This document shows, piece after piece, positions 7,514-17,129 of a stretch of DNA of 32,194 bases; within the stretch, counting starts at the first letter, position 1; the number at the start of each line of letters is the position of its first letter. Under the pieces are notes generated by a model. The model made no database searches. It saw only the letters and a list, made by a program, of their open reading frames with translations, and was not told the origin of the DNA. The position numbers and the translations under genes were made by a program. The stretch covers positions 1 through 32,194 of the forward strand of contig JABDBB010000014.1 in the NCBI GenBank assembly GCA_013288845.1, given 5' to 3'. This DNA comes from Chlamydiota bacterium. GTDB taxonomy: Bacteria > Chlamydiota > Chlamydiia > Chlamydiales > Criblamydiaceae.

Positions 7514-9512
7514 AAAGTTCAATGTCCTGCTCTTTTTTCATCAAATCGCGCCATTTTGCCGCATCTTCAAATCGCCTTTCTTTGGCAGCTTCTTTCATAT
7601 TTTTTTCATATTCTTTAATTTTTTTTCGTACCTCTGCGATAGTGATGTAGCTGTGCGGTTCTTCCGCAACCAGAGCAGTATGTTCCGGCTGTTCAGAATA
7701 AATAGCTCCTATTAACACCTCTTCTTCAGGGAGCAACGGAGTGATTTCTCTTTTCACAGAACGTGGAGTGATCCCGTGCTCAACATTATATTGTTGTTGT
7801 ATAATTCTTCTGTGATTGGTCACCCGAATACAGGCATCGATCGATTTCGTTATCTTATCGGCATACATAATCACCCGCCCCTTTTCGTTACGCGCAGCTC
7901 TGCCGCATGTTTGAATAAGGGCTGTTTCACTTCTCAAAAATCCTTCTTTATCGGCATCTAAAATCACGACAAGAGAAACTTCCGGTATATCTAATCCTTC
8001 TCTCAACAAATTGATTCCCACGAGTACATCGAATTCTCCACGACGTAAATCGGCAATAATCTGTGTCCTTTCAATCGTATCAATATCGGAATGCAAATAT
8101 TTAGCCTTCACATCCAACTCTTCCAAATATTTGGTCAATTCCTCCGACAACCTTTTTGTAAGGGTCGTCACCAATACGCGATTCCCTTTTCCCGTCTCCA
8201 AACGAATTTCGCTGATGCAATCGTCAACCTGTGTTGTGGCAGGTCTAATTTCAATTTCCGGATCGAGCAATCCGGTCGGGCGAATAATTTGCTCCACAAC
8301 CACCCCTCCGGATTCTTCGATTTCCCATGGAGCGGGTGTCGCCGACACATATACAACCTGATTCATCCGGCTATATGTCTCTTCAAATTTCAAAGGGCGA
8401 TTATCATATGCCGAGGGAAGTCGGAATCCGAAATCGACAAGGGCACTTTTACGGGCACGATCACCGTTGTACATGGCATGAAGCTGCGGAACCGTTTGGT
8501 GGGATTCATCGACAAACAGCAGAAAATCATCAGGAAAATAATCCAACAGACAGGAGGGAGGATCCCCTACATTTCGTCTGCTGAAATGGCGCGAATAGTT
8601 TTCGATTCCTTTGCAAAATCCGACCTCTTTGATCATTTCCAGATCGTTCAATGTCCGTTGGCGAATTCTTTGGGATTCAACCAAAAGGTTGGTATCTTCA
8701 AAATATTGTTCCCGTCCTTTCAACTCTTCTTTAATGGTTTCGATTGCAACAAGTCGGACCTCTTCGGGAGTCACGTGGTGAGAGCTAGGGTATATGGTAA
8801 TCGAAATAATGTGAGCCAAAGTTTTTCCGGTGAGAGGGTCTATCTCAGAAATTTTTTCAATTTCATCACCGAAAAATTCGATCCTCACGGCAAGATCATC
8901 TTCATAAGCGGGAAAAATATCCAACACATCGCCGCGAACGCGAAAGGTTGCCCGCATAAGATCCATATCGTTTCTTTCATATTGCATCTCGACAAGATGC
9001 AGAAGAATGTCATCGCGGCGACGCTCTTCTCCTACTGTCATCGTCAGGTTCATTCCGCGATAATATTCCGGCGAACCTAATCCGTAAATACATGAAACAG
9101 AAGCGACTATAAGAACATCACTTCTTTCAAGAAGAGACCGTGTTGCACTGAGCCGCATTTTGTCTATCTTGTCATTGATGGCCATATCCTTTTCAATATA
9201 AGTATCGGTCCTGGCAATATAGGCTTCGGGTTGGTAATAATCGTAGTAAGAAACAAAATATTCTACGGCATTATCGGGAAAAAAATTTTTAAATTCCTGA
9301 TAAAGCTGCGCGGCAAGGGTCTTATTATGCGCCAAAACAAGGGTGGGTTTTTGGACCTGCTCCACAATATTTGCCATAGTAAAGGTTTTGCCCGATCCGG
9401 TCACTCCGAGAAGAACCTGCGATTTTGTTCCGGCAAGGAGTTCGCGGGAAAGGGTGCGAATGGCATCGGGCTGATCTCCACACGGAAGATAAGGGGTCTT
9501 TAACTTGAACAT
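7503..9512 (-). CDS. uvrB: UvrABC excinuclease subunit B
   Basis: Damage-verification helicase of nucleotide excision repair, working with UvrA and UvrC. 669 residues from ATG 9512. A GTG at 9518 is also in frame but overlaps the GGAGTG ribosome-binding site, so 9512 is preferred. Walker A GVTGSGKT is at 36-43. The beta-hairpin region [21 protein letters not shown] follows, with the DESH box (DESHQTVPQ) in the middle and helicase motifs V-VI ([22 protein letters not shown]). A C-terminal UVR coiled-coil motif of the kind that contacts UvrC covers about the last 40 residues. Complete, normal length. It diverges from secA. Confidence 0.98.
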   Translation of the reverse strand: MFKLKTPYLPCGDQPDAIRTLSRELLAGTKSQVLLGVTGSGKTFTMANIVEQVQKPTLVLAHNKTLAAQLYQEFKNFFPDNAVEYFVSYYDYYQPEAYIARTDTYIEKDMAINDKIDKMRLSATRSLLERSDVLIVASVSCIYGLGSPEYYRGMNLTMTVGEERRRDDILLHLVEMQYERNDMDLMRATFRVRGDVLDIFPAYEDDLAVRIEFFGDEIEKISEIDPLTGKTLAHIISITIYPSSHHVTPEEVRLVAIETIKEELKGREQYFEDTNLLVESQRIRQRTLNDLEMIKEVGFCKGIENYSRHFSRRNVGDPPSCLLDYFPDDFLLFVDESHQTVPQLHAMYNGDRARKSALVDFGFRLPSAYDNRPLKFEETYSRMNQVVYVSATPAPWEIEESGGVVVEQIIRPTGLLDPEIEIRPATTQVDDCISEIRLETGKGNRVLVTTLTKRLSEELTKYLEELDVKAKYLHSDIDTIERTQIIADLRRGEFDVLVGINLLREGLDIPEVSLVVILDADKEGFLRSETALIQTCGRAARNEKGRVIMYADKITKSIDACIRVTNHRRIIQQQYNVEHGITPRSVKREITPLLPEEEVLIGAIYSEQPEHTALVAEEPHSYITIAEVRKKIKEYEKNMKEAAKERRFEDAAKWRDLMKKEQDIELSMS

Positions 9513-9635
9513 AATCACTCCAAATCATTTATATTTAGAATACTACAAAACGATAAAAAAGGCTACCCTCCAAAAAAAACCAAAAAATATACCTTATTCA
9601 ATCGGAAATTCGGCGAAATACTGAAAAACCTTAAC

Positions 9636-9664
9636 TTGTGAAAAATCGTTTTTTGGAGTAAAAT
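9636..9664 (+). promoter_or_regulatory. Probable secA promoter
   Basis: TTGTGA (9636-9641), a 17-bp spacer, then TAAAAT (9659-9664), about 40 bp before the preferred secA ATG. Matches are 4 of 6 and 5 of 6 to the sigma70 consensus. Called from sequence only. Confidence 0.55.
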
Positions 9665-9704
9665 AGTGCAAATGATTTAATCACCTTAAATGCAAAGAGT
9701 TACC

Positions 9705-12700
9705 ATGTTCGCCTTATTAAGAAAATTATTCGGGACAGCTCAAGATCGATTGGTTGGGAAGTTTTTCGGAATCGTAAAACAAATTAATGCTACAGAAGAA
9801 AAACTTCATCATCTGAGTAACGAAGAGTTGCAGGCAAAAACGGATGAATTTAAAAGGCGCTTGGCCGGCGGAAAAGAAACGGTCGATGATCTGTTGCCGG
9901 AAGCGTACGCGGTAGTAAAAAATGCATGCCGCCGACTCGCAGGAACGGAGATTCATGTTTCAGGCTACAACCAAAAATGGGACATGGTTCCTTATGATGT
10001 GCAACTTGTCGGGGCCATCGCTATGCACAAAGGGGCGATTGCGGAAATGCATACGGGAGAGGGAAAAACTCTTACTGCCGTTCTGCCTCTCTACCTCAAT
10101 GCACTGACAGGAAAACCCGTTCACCTTGTCACCGTAAACGATTACCTGGCGTCCCGAGACTGCCAATGGGTCGGAACGGTTCTCCGATGGCTCGGACTAA
10201 CCACAGGCGCCCTCACAAATGATATCGCTCCCGACGAACGGAAAAGTATTTACCTCTGCGATGTAGTTTACGGAACCGCTTCCGAATTCGGATTCGACTA
10301 TCTGCGCGATAATTCCATGGTGGTGACAAAAGAACAACAAGTGCAAAGAGGCTACTATTTTGCCATCATCGATGAGGTCGACAGTATCCTCATTGACGAA
10401 GCGAGAACTCCTCTGATCATTTCCGGACCGGTAGCCGAAAGTCGCCAAATGTACGGAGAACTTCAGGAAAATGTAGCGTCCCTCGTAAGAAAACAACGGG
10501 ATTATTGCAATAAACTTGCCACCGAAGCGTTTAAAATACTCAAACCTATTCTGGCTCAAAGTGAAGAAGGGGAATTTCCCGCACAGTCAAAACAGGAAAA
10601 AGAGGAATTCGAAGAGGCTCTACGAAAATTATGGCTGGTAGGAAAGGGAACTCCGCGCAATAAAATTCTGATGAAGGCAAAAGAAAATCCGAATATGCGG
10701 GCAGCGCTCGATAAATGGGATCTCTATTATTATGCCGAACACAATAAAGATGAACGCAAAGAATTTCTTAGCCAACTCTATCTCACTGTCGACGAAAGGG
10801 GAAATGATTACGAACTGACAGACAAAGGGATCGAAGCTTGGGAAAAAACTTCAGCAGAACATTCGTATGCCGATGATTTCATCATGTTTGACATCAGCGA
10901 TGAATACCTGAAAATTGATCTGAATACTTCTTTCGATACCGATGCCAAAGTAGAAGCCAAATTAAAAATTCGAGAAGAAGATGCCCACAGAAAAGAGCGG
11001 GCTCACAACCTAAGACAACTTCTTCGCGCGCAATTGATGATGGATAAAGACATCGACTATATTATCCACGACGGCAAAATTGTCATCATCGATGAAAATA
11101 CGGGACGTCCTCAACCGGGCAGAAGATTTTCAGACGGATTACACCAGGCTATTGAAGCGAAAGAAGGGGTTGAAATCCAGAAAGAAACTCAGACATACGC
11201 AACCATTACTCTTCAAAACTACTTCCGTATGTACGAAAAACTTTCCGGGATGACAGGAACAGCTACAACGGAAGCGAATGAATTCAAACAGGTCTATAAA
11301 TTAGATGTCTTGGAAATCCCCTGCAATAAGCCGAATAAAAGGACGGATTTCAACGACGAAATTTATATGACGGAAAGGGAAAAATATAACGCAATCCTGA
11401 AAAAAGTTCAGGAATTCCATAAAGAAGGACGTCCTATCCTCATAGGAACAGATTCCGTCCAGGCTTCAGAAAAACTCTCCCGAATTTTCTCTCAAAATAA
11501 TCTTCCTCACACTGTTCTGAATGCGAAATTCCATGAACAGGAAGCGGAAATCATCGCCAATGCCGGAAGGAAAGGGGCGATCACCATCGCCACCAATATG
11601 GCCGGTCGGGGTACCGACATTAAATTAGGGGAAGGACTCGCCGAAGTCGGAGGTCTGCATGTCATCGGAACAACCCGTCACCAATCAAGACGAATAGACA
11701 GACAGCTCCGCGGCCGATGCGCAAGACAGGGCGATCCGGGAACTTCACAATTCTATATCTCTTTTGAAGATGCCCTCCTCCGTCTTTTTGCCTCTACACG
11801 CATGACCGCTATTCTACAAAAATTTAGGCCGCCTGAAGGTGAACCTATTTCTGCGGGAATACTAAACAAATCCATAGAAACTGCACAAAAAAGAATTGAA
11901 CAACGCAACGCGACAATACGTAAACATACTCTTGAATATGACGATGTCATGAATAAACAACGTCAGGAATTGTATAGTTTCCGGAACGAGGTCATTCATA
12001 CCGACGAACCGGTCAATATCGTGCAGGAAATTTTGGAAACCGTGTGCGCACAAGGCTCTGAAGAGTTCCTCGTGAATCGCAATGATGAAGACTCATGGAA
12101 TCCGGAAGAATACCGTGAATGGCTGATGACAAACTTCCCGGTCTCTTTCGAAAAAGGATTTTTTGATGACGACACTTCGGAACCGGAAGAATTGGAACAA
12201 AACGCTTTCTCCAAAATTAACGAGGCTTTTATTGCAAAACTGGCTCATGAACACAACAAAATGATTCTTCCTCAAGGAGTCGCTCATGTCCCTCCTATAG
12301 AGCAACAAACGGCAGATGCTATACGCAATCTGATGATCCGAAGAATCGATGCAAGATGGCAGGAACATCTTCTTCGTATGGACCATTTGCGCCATGATGT
12401 CTCTTTACGTACTGTCGGACAGCGGGATCCTCTTATGGAATTCAAACAGGAAGCGTTTATTTGCTTCGAAGAATTCGGGAAAAATTTGAGAACGGAAATT
12501 GCTTCTAACGTATTCCGTTTTGAAATGGTCTCTCCGGATCGCGTGACGCTTGAACAACTGATCTCTACACTCAAATTAGAGCGCACACGCACTTTTTTGG
12601 ATGAAGATCAGGAAACAATCGCAAGCTCTTCCTCCTCCTCTTCTTTTTCTTCGGGAATTTTAGACACTAAAGGCGAACCGCTTGTGTTAACGGAACCTAA

Positions 12701-12779
12701 AACCAAACGCAACGGCACCTGTCCCTGCGGCAGTGGCCTCAAATATAAAAAATGTTGCGGCGGATCCGAAGAGGTTTAG
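9705..12779 (+). CDS. secA: Preprotein translocase ATPase SecA
   Basis: Motor of the Sec pathway, pushing unfolded preproteins through SecYEG. 1024 residues from ATG 9705. An upstream in-frame ATG (9690) exists, but 9705 has an AAAGAG site and matches the usual SecA N-terminus (MFALLRKLFG). Walker A GEGKT is at 118-122 and DEVDSILIDEARTPLIISGP follows. The second nucleotide-binding domain has TNMAGRGTDIKLGEG and RQLRGRCARQGDPG. The C-terminus has a poly-Ser linker and a zinc-binding CPCGSGLKYKKCC motif, the SecB/ribosome-binding type. It is longer than the E. coli protein (901) because of insertions, one near residues 285-390. Convergent with thyX across repeat C. Confidence 0.98.
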   Translation: MFALLRKLFGTAQDRLVGKFFGIVKQINATEEKLHHLSNEELQAKTDEFKRRLAGGKETVDDLLPEAYAVVKNACRRLAGTEIHVSGYNQKWDMVPYDVQLVGAIAMHKGAIAEMHTGEGKTLTAVLPLYLNALTGKPVHLVTVNDYLASRDCQWVGTVLRWLGLTTGALTNDIAPDERKSIYLCDVVYGTASEFGFDYLRDNSMVVTKEQQVQRGYYFAIIDEVDSILIDEARTPLIISGPVAESRQMYGELQENVASLVRKQRDYCNKLATEAFKILKPILAQSEEGEFPAQSKQEKEEFEEALRKLWLVGKGTPRNKILMKAKENPNMRAALDKWDLYYYAEHNKDERKEFLSQLYLTVDERGNDYELTDKGIEAWEKTSAEHSYADDFIMFDISDEYLKIDLNTSFDTDAKVEAKLKIREEDAHRKERAHNLRQLLRAQLMMDKDIDYIIHDGKIVIIDENTGRPQPGRRFSDGLHQAIEAKEGVEIQKETQTYATITLQNYFRMYEKLSGMTGTATTEANEFKQVYKLDVLEIPCNKPNKRTDFNDEIYMTEREKYNAILKKVQEFHKEGRPILIGTDSVQASEKLSRIFSQNNLPHTVLNAKFHEQEAEIIANAGRKGAITIATNMAGRGTDIKLGEGLAEVGGLHVIGTTRHQSRRIDRQLRGRCARQGDPGTSQFYISFEDALLRLFASTRMTAILQKFRPPEGEPISAGILNKSIETAQKRIEQRNATIRKHTLEYDDVMNKQRQELYSFRNEVIHTDEPVNIVQEILETVCAQGSEEFLVNRNDEDSWNPEEYREWLMTNFPVSFEKGFFDDDTSEPEELEQNAFSKINEAFIAKLAHEHNKMILPQGVAHVPPIEQQTADAIRNLMIRRIDARWQEHLLRMDHLRHDVSLRTVGQRDPLMEFKQEAFICFEEFGKNLRTEIASNVFRFEMVSPDRVTLEQLISTLKLERTRTFLDEDQETIASSSSSSSFSSGILDTKGEPLVLTEPKTKRNGTCPCGSGLKYKKCCGGSEEV

Positions 12780-12804
12780 TGCCGATTTTTAAGAAGAATT
12801 AAAC

Positions 12805-13004
12805 ACGCGCGAGCGTTTGGAGTGCGGTGACTCGTCACCGCTTTGCCCTCGACTCGACTTGTCGAGGCGTTTTAAGCGATGTTTTGTGTTTATAGATATT
12901 CGGAAATTTATTCAAAAATTAATCTCAAAATCTTAAAGAACGCATCGACAAGTCGATGCGAGGGCAAAGCGGTGACGAGTCACCGCACTCCAAACGCTGC
13001 GCGA
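12805..13004 (+). repeat. Inverted-arm repeat element, full copy (C)
   Basis: About 200 bp filling the gap between the convergent secA and thyX genes. Same arms and AT-rich core as copy B (GTTTGGAGTGCGGTGACTCG; core TGTTTATAGATATTC; right arm GCATCGACAAGTCGATGC). The extreme left end is slightly altered (ACGCGCGAGCG). It may act as a two-way transcription end for the two genes. Confidence 0.9.
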
Positions 13005-13020
13005 ATTTAATACTTCTTTC

Positions 13021-14661
13021 TTATACGGTGAGTTTTTGTTTGTCGACTTTGCGCTGTTCCTGCTCCATCCGACCCAAATCATATCCTTCGTAATCAACGA
13101 AAGCGAAAAATCTTTCGAATTCCGGATATAGATTGGAAACCTGCTTCGCCATCTCTTGCGCTATATAACGGTAAGTAGGGTGTCCCGCAGGAGAAGATCT
13201 TAGCTCACACATCCATTGAAGAGCGCGAAGATTGAGATGCATATACCAACGTATATTAAACGCCATCGGAACGACATATTGCGCCTCTTCAGGAAGTTCT
13301 TTTGCAATGGTGTCAAATACCTCTTTAGCCTGATTCATAGCATTCGTATAAACAGACTCCATTTCCGTTCCGACAATTTCAGGGGGAACATAATATCCGT
13401 AATCACAGGTCAAACGCTGACGTTCTTGCGTCAGAAGCCGATGTCTGTGCAAATCGCGATATACGCCGAAATCGGTCAGGATTTCGAAAGTAAAATTCGC
13501 ATGCTCCAACGCCCGCGGCGATTTTTGACGTCTATCTTCCCGCGCATTGCAGGCGGCATCTAAAATAGACTCCACCTCTTCTTGAGAAAGATTTCGACAA
13601 TACTGTCTTAAATCCTGTAACCCTTTTTCCGATCTTTCAAAAAGAAGGGCCGCAGCCACCTTAATGACCGCTTCCGGATCTGAATCCAATAAAGAAACGC
13701 CGGGAATATCGGTTTTTTGAGAAAATTGCGTATGCAATTCCGTGATGCTTCCTAAAGCCTGTTCCATCCGCTCGGAAAATCCGGAGTATTTTTGGTGAGT
13801 TCTATGCAATCTGTCTGACCGGCGAATAAAAGAGGGGATTACCTTCGCCAATTCCGTATACATTTCTTTGCCGATATCTTGGATTTCCGCCAGATTATTG
13901 GTGTGGAGTTTATGTATAAGCGACTCAAAAAAGCGGCCGTTTCCGTAAATTCCCATATTTGTCAAAGTTCCTGCCGGCAGAAGACCGCGAAGGCAATCGA
14001 GAACTTTTGCCCGGAGAGCTGCTCTATATGCAGTTTTGGAAGTTTCGGGACCGCAAGGCATGCGCTCTTCGATAACGGCAGTGAGAGGGGGAATGAGTTT
14101 GCTGTACGTTTCGAAAAGCATATTGCATGTATCGATATAGGTACGGCGATAAGCGGAGGTCATGAGAACGGGTTCTCTGTAGAACAGATATTCTCCGTTT
14201 ACTTTTTGATCGAAATAAATATAGCGGGTAGATTTTTCCAAAGGCGATCCGCCGATTCTGGCATCTTCAAGAATTTTTGCCGCCAGCATCGAGACATTTT
14301 CCACCGCAATATGGGCGCCGCCAAGCTCTCCGATCGAATCATCTCCGTATCCGTCAAGAATTCTATCGTAAAAATTTTGTGCTTTTTTTATCGCTTCAAA
14401 TTGTTCGGATTCCCCCTCCTGAACTTCGTCCCGGGCTCCTGCGATTCCCGTAAAACCGGATTCCGCATCATTGATAATGAATTCTTTTAACAAAAGAGAA
14501 CGAAGGCCCAAGCCGGATCTCGAATAGCGGGAAAACAACGCTCCTTTGATGACCTCGGGGAGATTTCTCAAAGCAAAAATATGATTGCCGGTGTTTGTCA
14601 CATACCGCTCCAAAATTTTTAATTGCTCTTCTGTGAATTCCTCGTAATTTTCCATGACCAT
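13021..14661 (-). CDS. thyX: Double-length flavin-dependent thymidylate synthase (chlamydial ThyX type)
   Basis: FAD/NADPH-dependent methylation of dUMP to dTMP using methylene-tetrahydrofolate. 546 residues, about twice a usual ThyX but similar to Chlamydia CT632. Two ThyX-like halves can be seen. The N-terminal half has an SxRY-like site (EKSTRYIYF, 142-150). The C-terminal half has the RHR signature (LHRHRLLTQERQRL, RHR at 406-408) and ends with ALQWMCELRSSPAGHPTYRYIAQEM. The usual serines after RHR are replaced, so the active site is probably shared between halves. ATG 14661 follows GAGG at a good distance; an ATG two codons later is less favoured. No thyA is in the window. Confidence 0.85.
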   Translation of the reverse strand: MVMENYEEFTEEQLKILERYVTNTGNHIFALRNLPEVIKGALFSRYSRSGLGLRSLLLKEFIINDAESGFTGIAGARDEVQEGESEQFEAIKKAQNFYDRILDGYGDDSIGELGGAHIAVENVSMLAAKILEDARIGGSPLEKSTRYIYFDQKVNGEYLFYREPVLMTSAYRRTYIDTCNMLFETYSKLIPPLTAVIEERMPCGPETSKTAYRAALRAKVLDCLRGLLPAGTLTNMGIYGNGRFFESLIHKLHTNNLAEIQDIGKEMYTELAKVIPSFIRRSDRLHRTHQKYSGFSERMEQALGSITELHTQFSQKTDIPGVSLLDSDPEAVIKVAAALLFERSEKGLQDLRQYCRNLSQEEVESILDAACNAREDRRQKSPRALEHANFTFEILTDFGVYRDLHRHRLLTQERQRLTCDYGYYVPPEIVGTEMESVYTNAMNQAKEVFDTIAKELPEEAQYVVPMAFNIRWYMHLNLRALQWMCELRSSPAGHPTYRYIAQEMAKQVSNLYPEFERFFAFVDYEGYDLGRMEQEQRKVDKQKLTV

Positions 14662-14867
14662 GGGTTTGCCTCGGGTTTCTTATATGAAGTGATTTACATT
14701 TAAATAGCATGATCCAGCGTGCCGGATCGCGAGCGATCTTGCAAGGGAAAAATAGAGTCCTCAAAAGGATATTTGCCCTTAACTTGTTAGGATTTTCCTG
14801 TTTCATTCATATCGGTTTTCGGATAAAATAAATTCTTTTAAAAAGTGAATTCGGGAGAACTCCGGCA

Positions 14868-15743
14868 ATGCATCACGAAATATCCGAAGAAAATCTTGGT
14901 GAGTATAATCGGCGCGGATTGATTCCGGGTCCGGATGAATCGGAGTCGGAATTTCTTCAACGGGCGGAATACTGTCTCGGATTAAAGGACCGGCTCCTAG
15001 CGGAAGGTCACGGAGAAATAGAAGGAGGTGAATATCTTCGCAGTTGTGCAGACGAGACAAAAAAATATTATGATCTGGTGCCCGATTGGATTCCTCTTAT
15101 GTTTGATGATCACAAGCTCTCTTTTTGGCATGGCGGATGTGCGTGGATTTTCAGAATGGAAGAGGGGTCGCCGCTTGCAGCGCTTTTACAGCTCCGGAAA
15201 AAATTGCGGGATCATGTTCACTTCTTCCTGCTAAATCGTAAAGAAATTCTTACACATGAAATTGCCCACGCGGGAAGGATGGCCTTTGAAGAGCCCCGGT
15301 ATGAAGAAATTTTAGCTTACCGGAGTTCCGGCTCCCGTTTTCGTGCAGCATGGGGGGCTCTCGGACAAAATTCGAGAGAAACGGGTTTATTTGTTCTGAT
15401 TTTATTCTGCATTTTAGGAATCGATCTCTTTTTACTTTTTTCCGATTATCCTTTTTTATATCTACAGGCTATGCCTCTTAAAATAGTGCCTCTTCTCATG
15501 GTTTTTTATGCCGGATTTCGTCTAAAACGTCGGCAAAATACTCTGGACCGATGCCTGAATACCCTACAAAAAACGGTGTCTGATCCGGAGATGGCATTGC
15601 CGACTGCTTATCGACTGACCGATAAAGAAATCGACACTTTTTCCCGCTTTTCTCCTTTGGAAATCAGAGAATATGTGAATTCCGGAAAAGTCGATTCGGT
15701 GCGACTGAGACTGATCGATGTAGAATATCTGCATAAGAAGTAG
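14868..15743 (+). CDS. Membrane protein with HExxH motif (putative zincin)
   Basis: 291 residues of unknown function. A soluble N-terminal part contains ILTHEIAHAGR with H130-E131-x-x-H134, the zinc-protease signature. It is followed by an acidic EEPRYEE (141-147) that could give the third ligand. Two membrane helices follow (about 172-191 and 200-218), then a cytosolic tail ending near ..VEYLHKK. There is no N-terminal signal, so the catalytic-looking part is probably cytosolic. It diverges from thyX (206 bp between starts); GGGAG lies upstream of ATG 14868. The HExxH could be coincidental in an otherwise unassigned family, so protease function is inference. I do not recognise the family. 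Confidence 0.75.
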   Translation: MHHEISEENLGEYNRRGLIPGPDESESEFLQRAEYCLGLKDRLLAEGHGEIEGGEYLRSCADETKKYYDLVPDWIPLMFDDHKLSFWHGGCAWIFRMEEGSPLAALLQLRKKLRDHVHFFLLNRKEILTHEIAHAGRMAFEEPRYEEILAYRSSGSRFRAAWGALGQNSRETGLFVLILFCILGIDLFLLFSDYPFLYLQAMPLKIVPLLMVFYAGFRLKRRQNTLDRCLNTLQKTVSDPEMALPTAYRLTDKEIDTFSRFSPLEIREYVNSGKVDSVRLRLIDVEYLHKK

Positions 15744-15771
15744 TTTTTGCCTTGATTTTTCGGGACTCTTT

Positions 15772-16791
15772 ATGTTATTCATTAAAACCAAACACCTTCC
15801 AAAAAGTGCAAAAATGGATCTACAGAAACGGGCTCTTTATAACTCTTTAAGAATGAACTGGTTACTGGATCCCACTCTACAAGTTGCCTCCTGGCAAGTG
15901 GAAAATTACAGAGAGATGAGCCTCCCTCTTATCCTCGGCTATCTCGAAAAATATCAGCTAAATTTTACCAAAGAAAGTTTTTCCGTTTTTGCAGAAGAAT
16001 TCGACTCCCCTGAAGAATTAGCCGATGAACTGCTCAGCGAACTAAACCTGACCCCTGAAGACGAAGACCGTGCCTACCTCCTTATTTTTGAACTATGGCG
16101 CCGTATCGAAACAGACAAACCCTGCCTCTCTGTTTTTTGCGATGAATTGGATCACCAAATTTTCCTGTATGACAGAAGACAAACGCAAAATACCGAAGAC
16201 ATTGAAGATGCCATCTCCAACCTGCAGGTCATCCTGAATCAAAATACCGACGGAGGCGGCGATCCCATAGAAATTCTGAAATCGGTCAACAAAGGCTGCG
16301 CTAACGATATTGAAACTTTTCTCTACGACTTCACTAACGAACAAATAGAAAATTTAAATTACTCATACGCCACCGAACTGATCGACAGCTTCATCGAATT
16401 TGTTTCAGATACCAAATGGTTCGATCTTCTACAAGTCCGCATTTTACAAAATATGGACCGGGAAGGAGCCGACACCCTCATGCAACAACTGTTCGAAGAG
16501 GCTCAATCCGATGAAGACCTGCAATTCAATCTGGAACTGCTCTACGAAATCATTCAAAAAGATGATCCGGAAACTTTCCTGCAACTTCTTGATAATACCG
16601 CCGGTCTTTTAGAGGTCGAAGAGGATTTCCTCGACTTCCTGGTCATCTGTATCGACTACTGCTCCCGAAATGATCGGGAAAAAGAAGAAAAAATTTTACG
16701 AACAATCGGAGAAAGCAGAAATCACGATCTCTCCGCACCGCTCAAAAAAAATGATCCGGATCTTCTCATTTTGTTGAATACCGTTCGCTGA
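15772..16791 (+). CDS. Acidic helical protein, unknown function
   Basis: 339 residues, very acidic (many D and E) and predicted almost wholly alpha-helical, with no signal peptide or membrane segment. The pattern of repeated short amphipathic helices (for example the FSVFAEEFDSPEELADELLSEL region near residues 66-85, and later EEDFLDFLVICIDYCSRNDREKEE) suggests a helical-repeat or adaptor-like solenoid. This is a guess. It lies 28 bp after the HExxH membrane protein on the same strand, so both may be one operon. A later in-frame ATG (15814, MDLQKRAL) is an alternative start. No motif allows a function call. Confidence 0.75.
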   Translation: MLFIKTKHLPKSAKMDLQKRALYNSLRMNWLLDPTLQVASWQVENYREMSLPLILGYLEKYQLNFTKESFSVFAEEFDSPEELADELLSELNLTPEDEDRAYLLIFELWRRIETDKPCLSVFCDELDHQIFLYDRRQTQNTEDIEDAISNLQVILNQNTDGGGDPIEILKSVNKGCANDIETFLYDFTNEQIENLNYSYATELIDSFIEFVSDTKWFDLLQVRILQNMDREGADTLMQQLFEEAQSDEDLQFNLELLYEIIQKDDPETFLQLLDNTAGLLEVEEDFLDFLVICIDYCSRNDREKEEKILRTIGESRNHDLSAPLKKNDPDLLILLNTVR

Positions 16792-17030
16792 ATTTCAACA
16801 CATTTTCTTTTCCGTTTTTTACACATTTCAGAAAAATTCGAAAAAATTCACTTTTCTTAACTCCCTTATTTTTAACGATCGAAAAGTCTCATATTTTATT
16901 TTTTAGTATTTTCCATTTTCTTCGTATTCAGAATCTTATAACTGCTTCCAACAGGGAAAGAGAGCACTTTCAAAAGAAAAGTCGATCTTGACTTTTAAAG
17001 CAAAAAAGTAGATACCAAGAGTATTCAAAA

Positions 17031-17078
17031 ACACAACAGGTTGTGGTTTTTCACCTCTTTTACTACAATATATTGTAA
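17031..17078 (+). promoter_or_regulatory. Tandem NrdR boxes upstream of nrdJ
   Basis: Box 1 (17031-17046) ACACAACAGGTTGTGG and box 2 (17063-17078) CTACAATATATTGTAA each match about 12 of 16 positions of the NrdR consensus acaCwAtATaTwGtgt. Box 2 contains a perfect 14-bp palindrome. Their centres are 32 bp apart, about three helical turns, as is usual for NrdR pairs. They overlap the -35 and -10 of a promoter, which predicts repression when dATP is high. NrdR is known in Chlamydia (CT406). Confidence 0.75.
17041..17069 (+). promoter_or_regulatory. nrdJ promoter inside the NrdR boxes
   Basis: TTGTGG (17041-17046), 17 bp, TACAAT (17064-17069). The -35 is the right half of NrdR box 1 and the -10 the left half of box 2. 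Confidence 0.6.
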
Positions 17079-17129
17079 TTCAAGGGGAAAAAACGCGATC
17101 ACTATAAAAGCCCGAAACGGAGACTCATC

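Larger units (their letters stand above)
16792..17129. other. Leader region of nrdJ
   Basis: 338 bp without a gene, AT-rich. It holds a 7-bp inverted repeat AAAAGTC / GACTTTT (16977-16996) of unknown role, the two NrdR boxes and overlapping promoter (17031-17078), and a roughly 50-base leader with GGAG before ATG 17130. I looked for a cobalamin riboswitch B12 box here and found none. Confidence 0.6.

Noticed and set aside
8091-9080. 329-codon open frame on the plus strand inside uvrB
   Set aside because: It lies fully antisense to a complete, conserved uvrB, has no ribosome-binding site, and its protein looks like reverse-frame translation.
13879-14490. 203-codon plus-strand open frame inside thyX
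   Set aside because: Antisense shadow of a conserved gene, with no initiation signal.
16792-17129. Cobalamin riboswitch before the B12-dependent reductase
   Set aside because: No B12-box sequence or matching hairpins; the region instead holds NrdR boxes.
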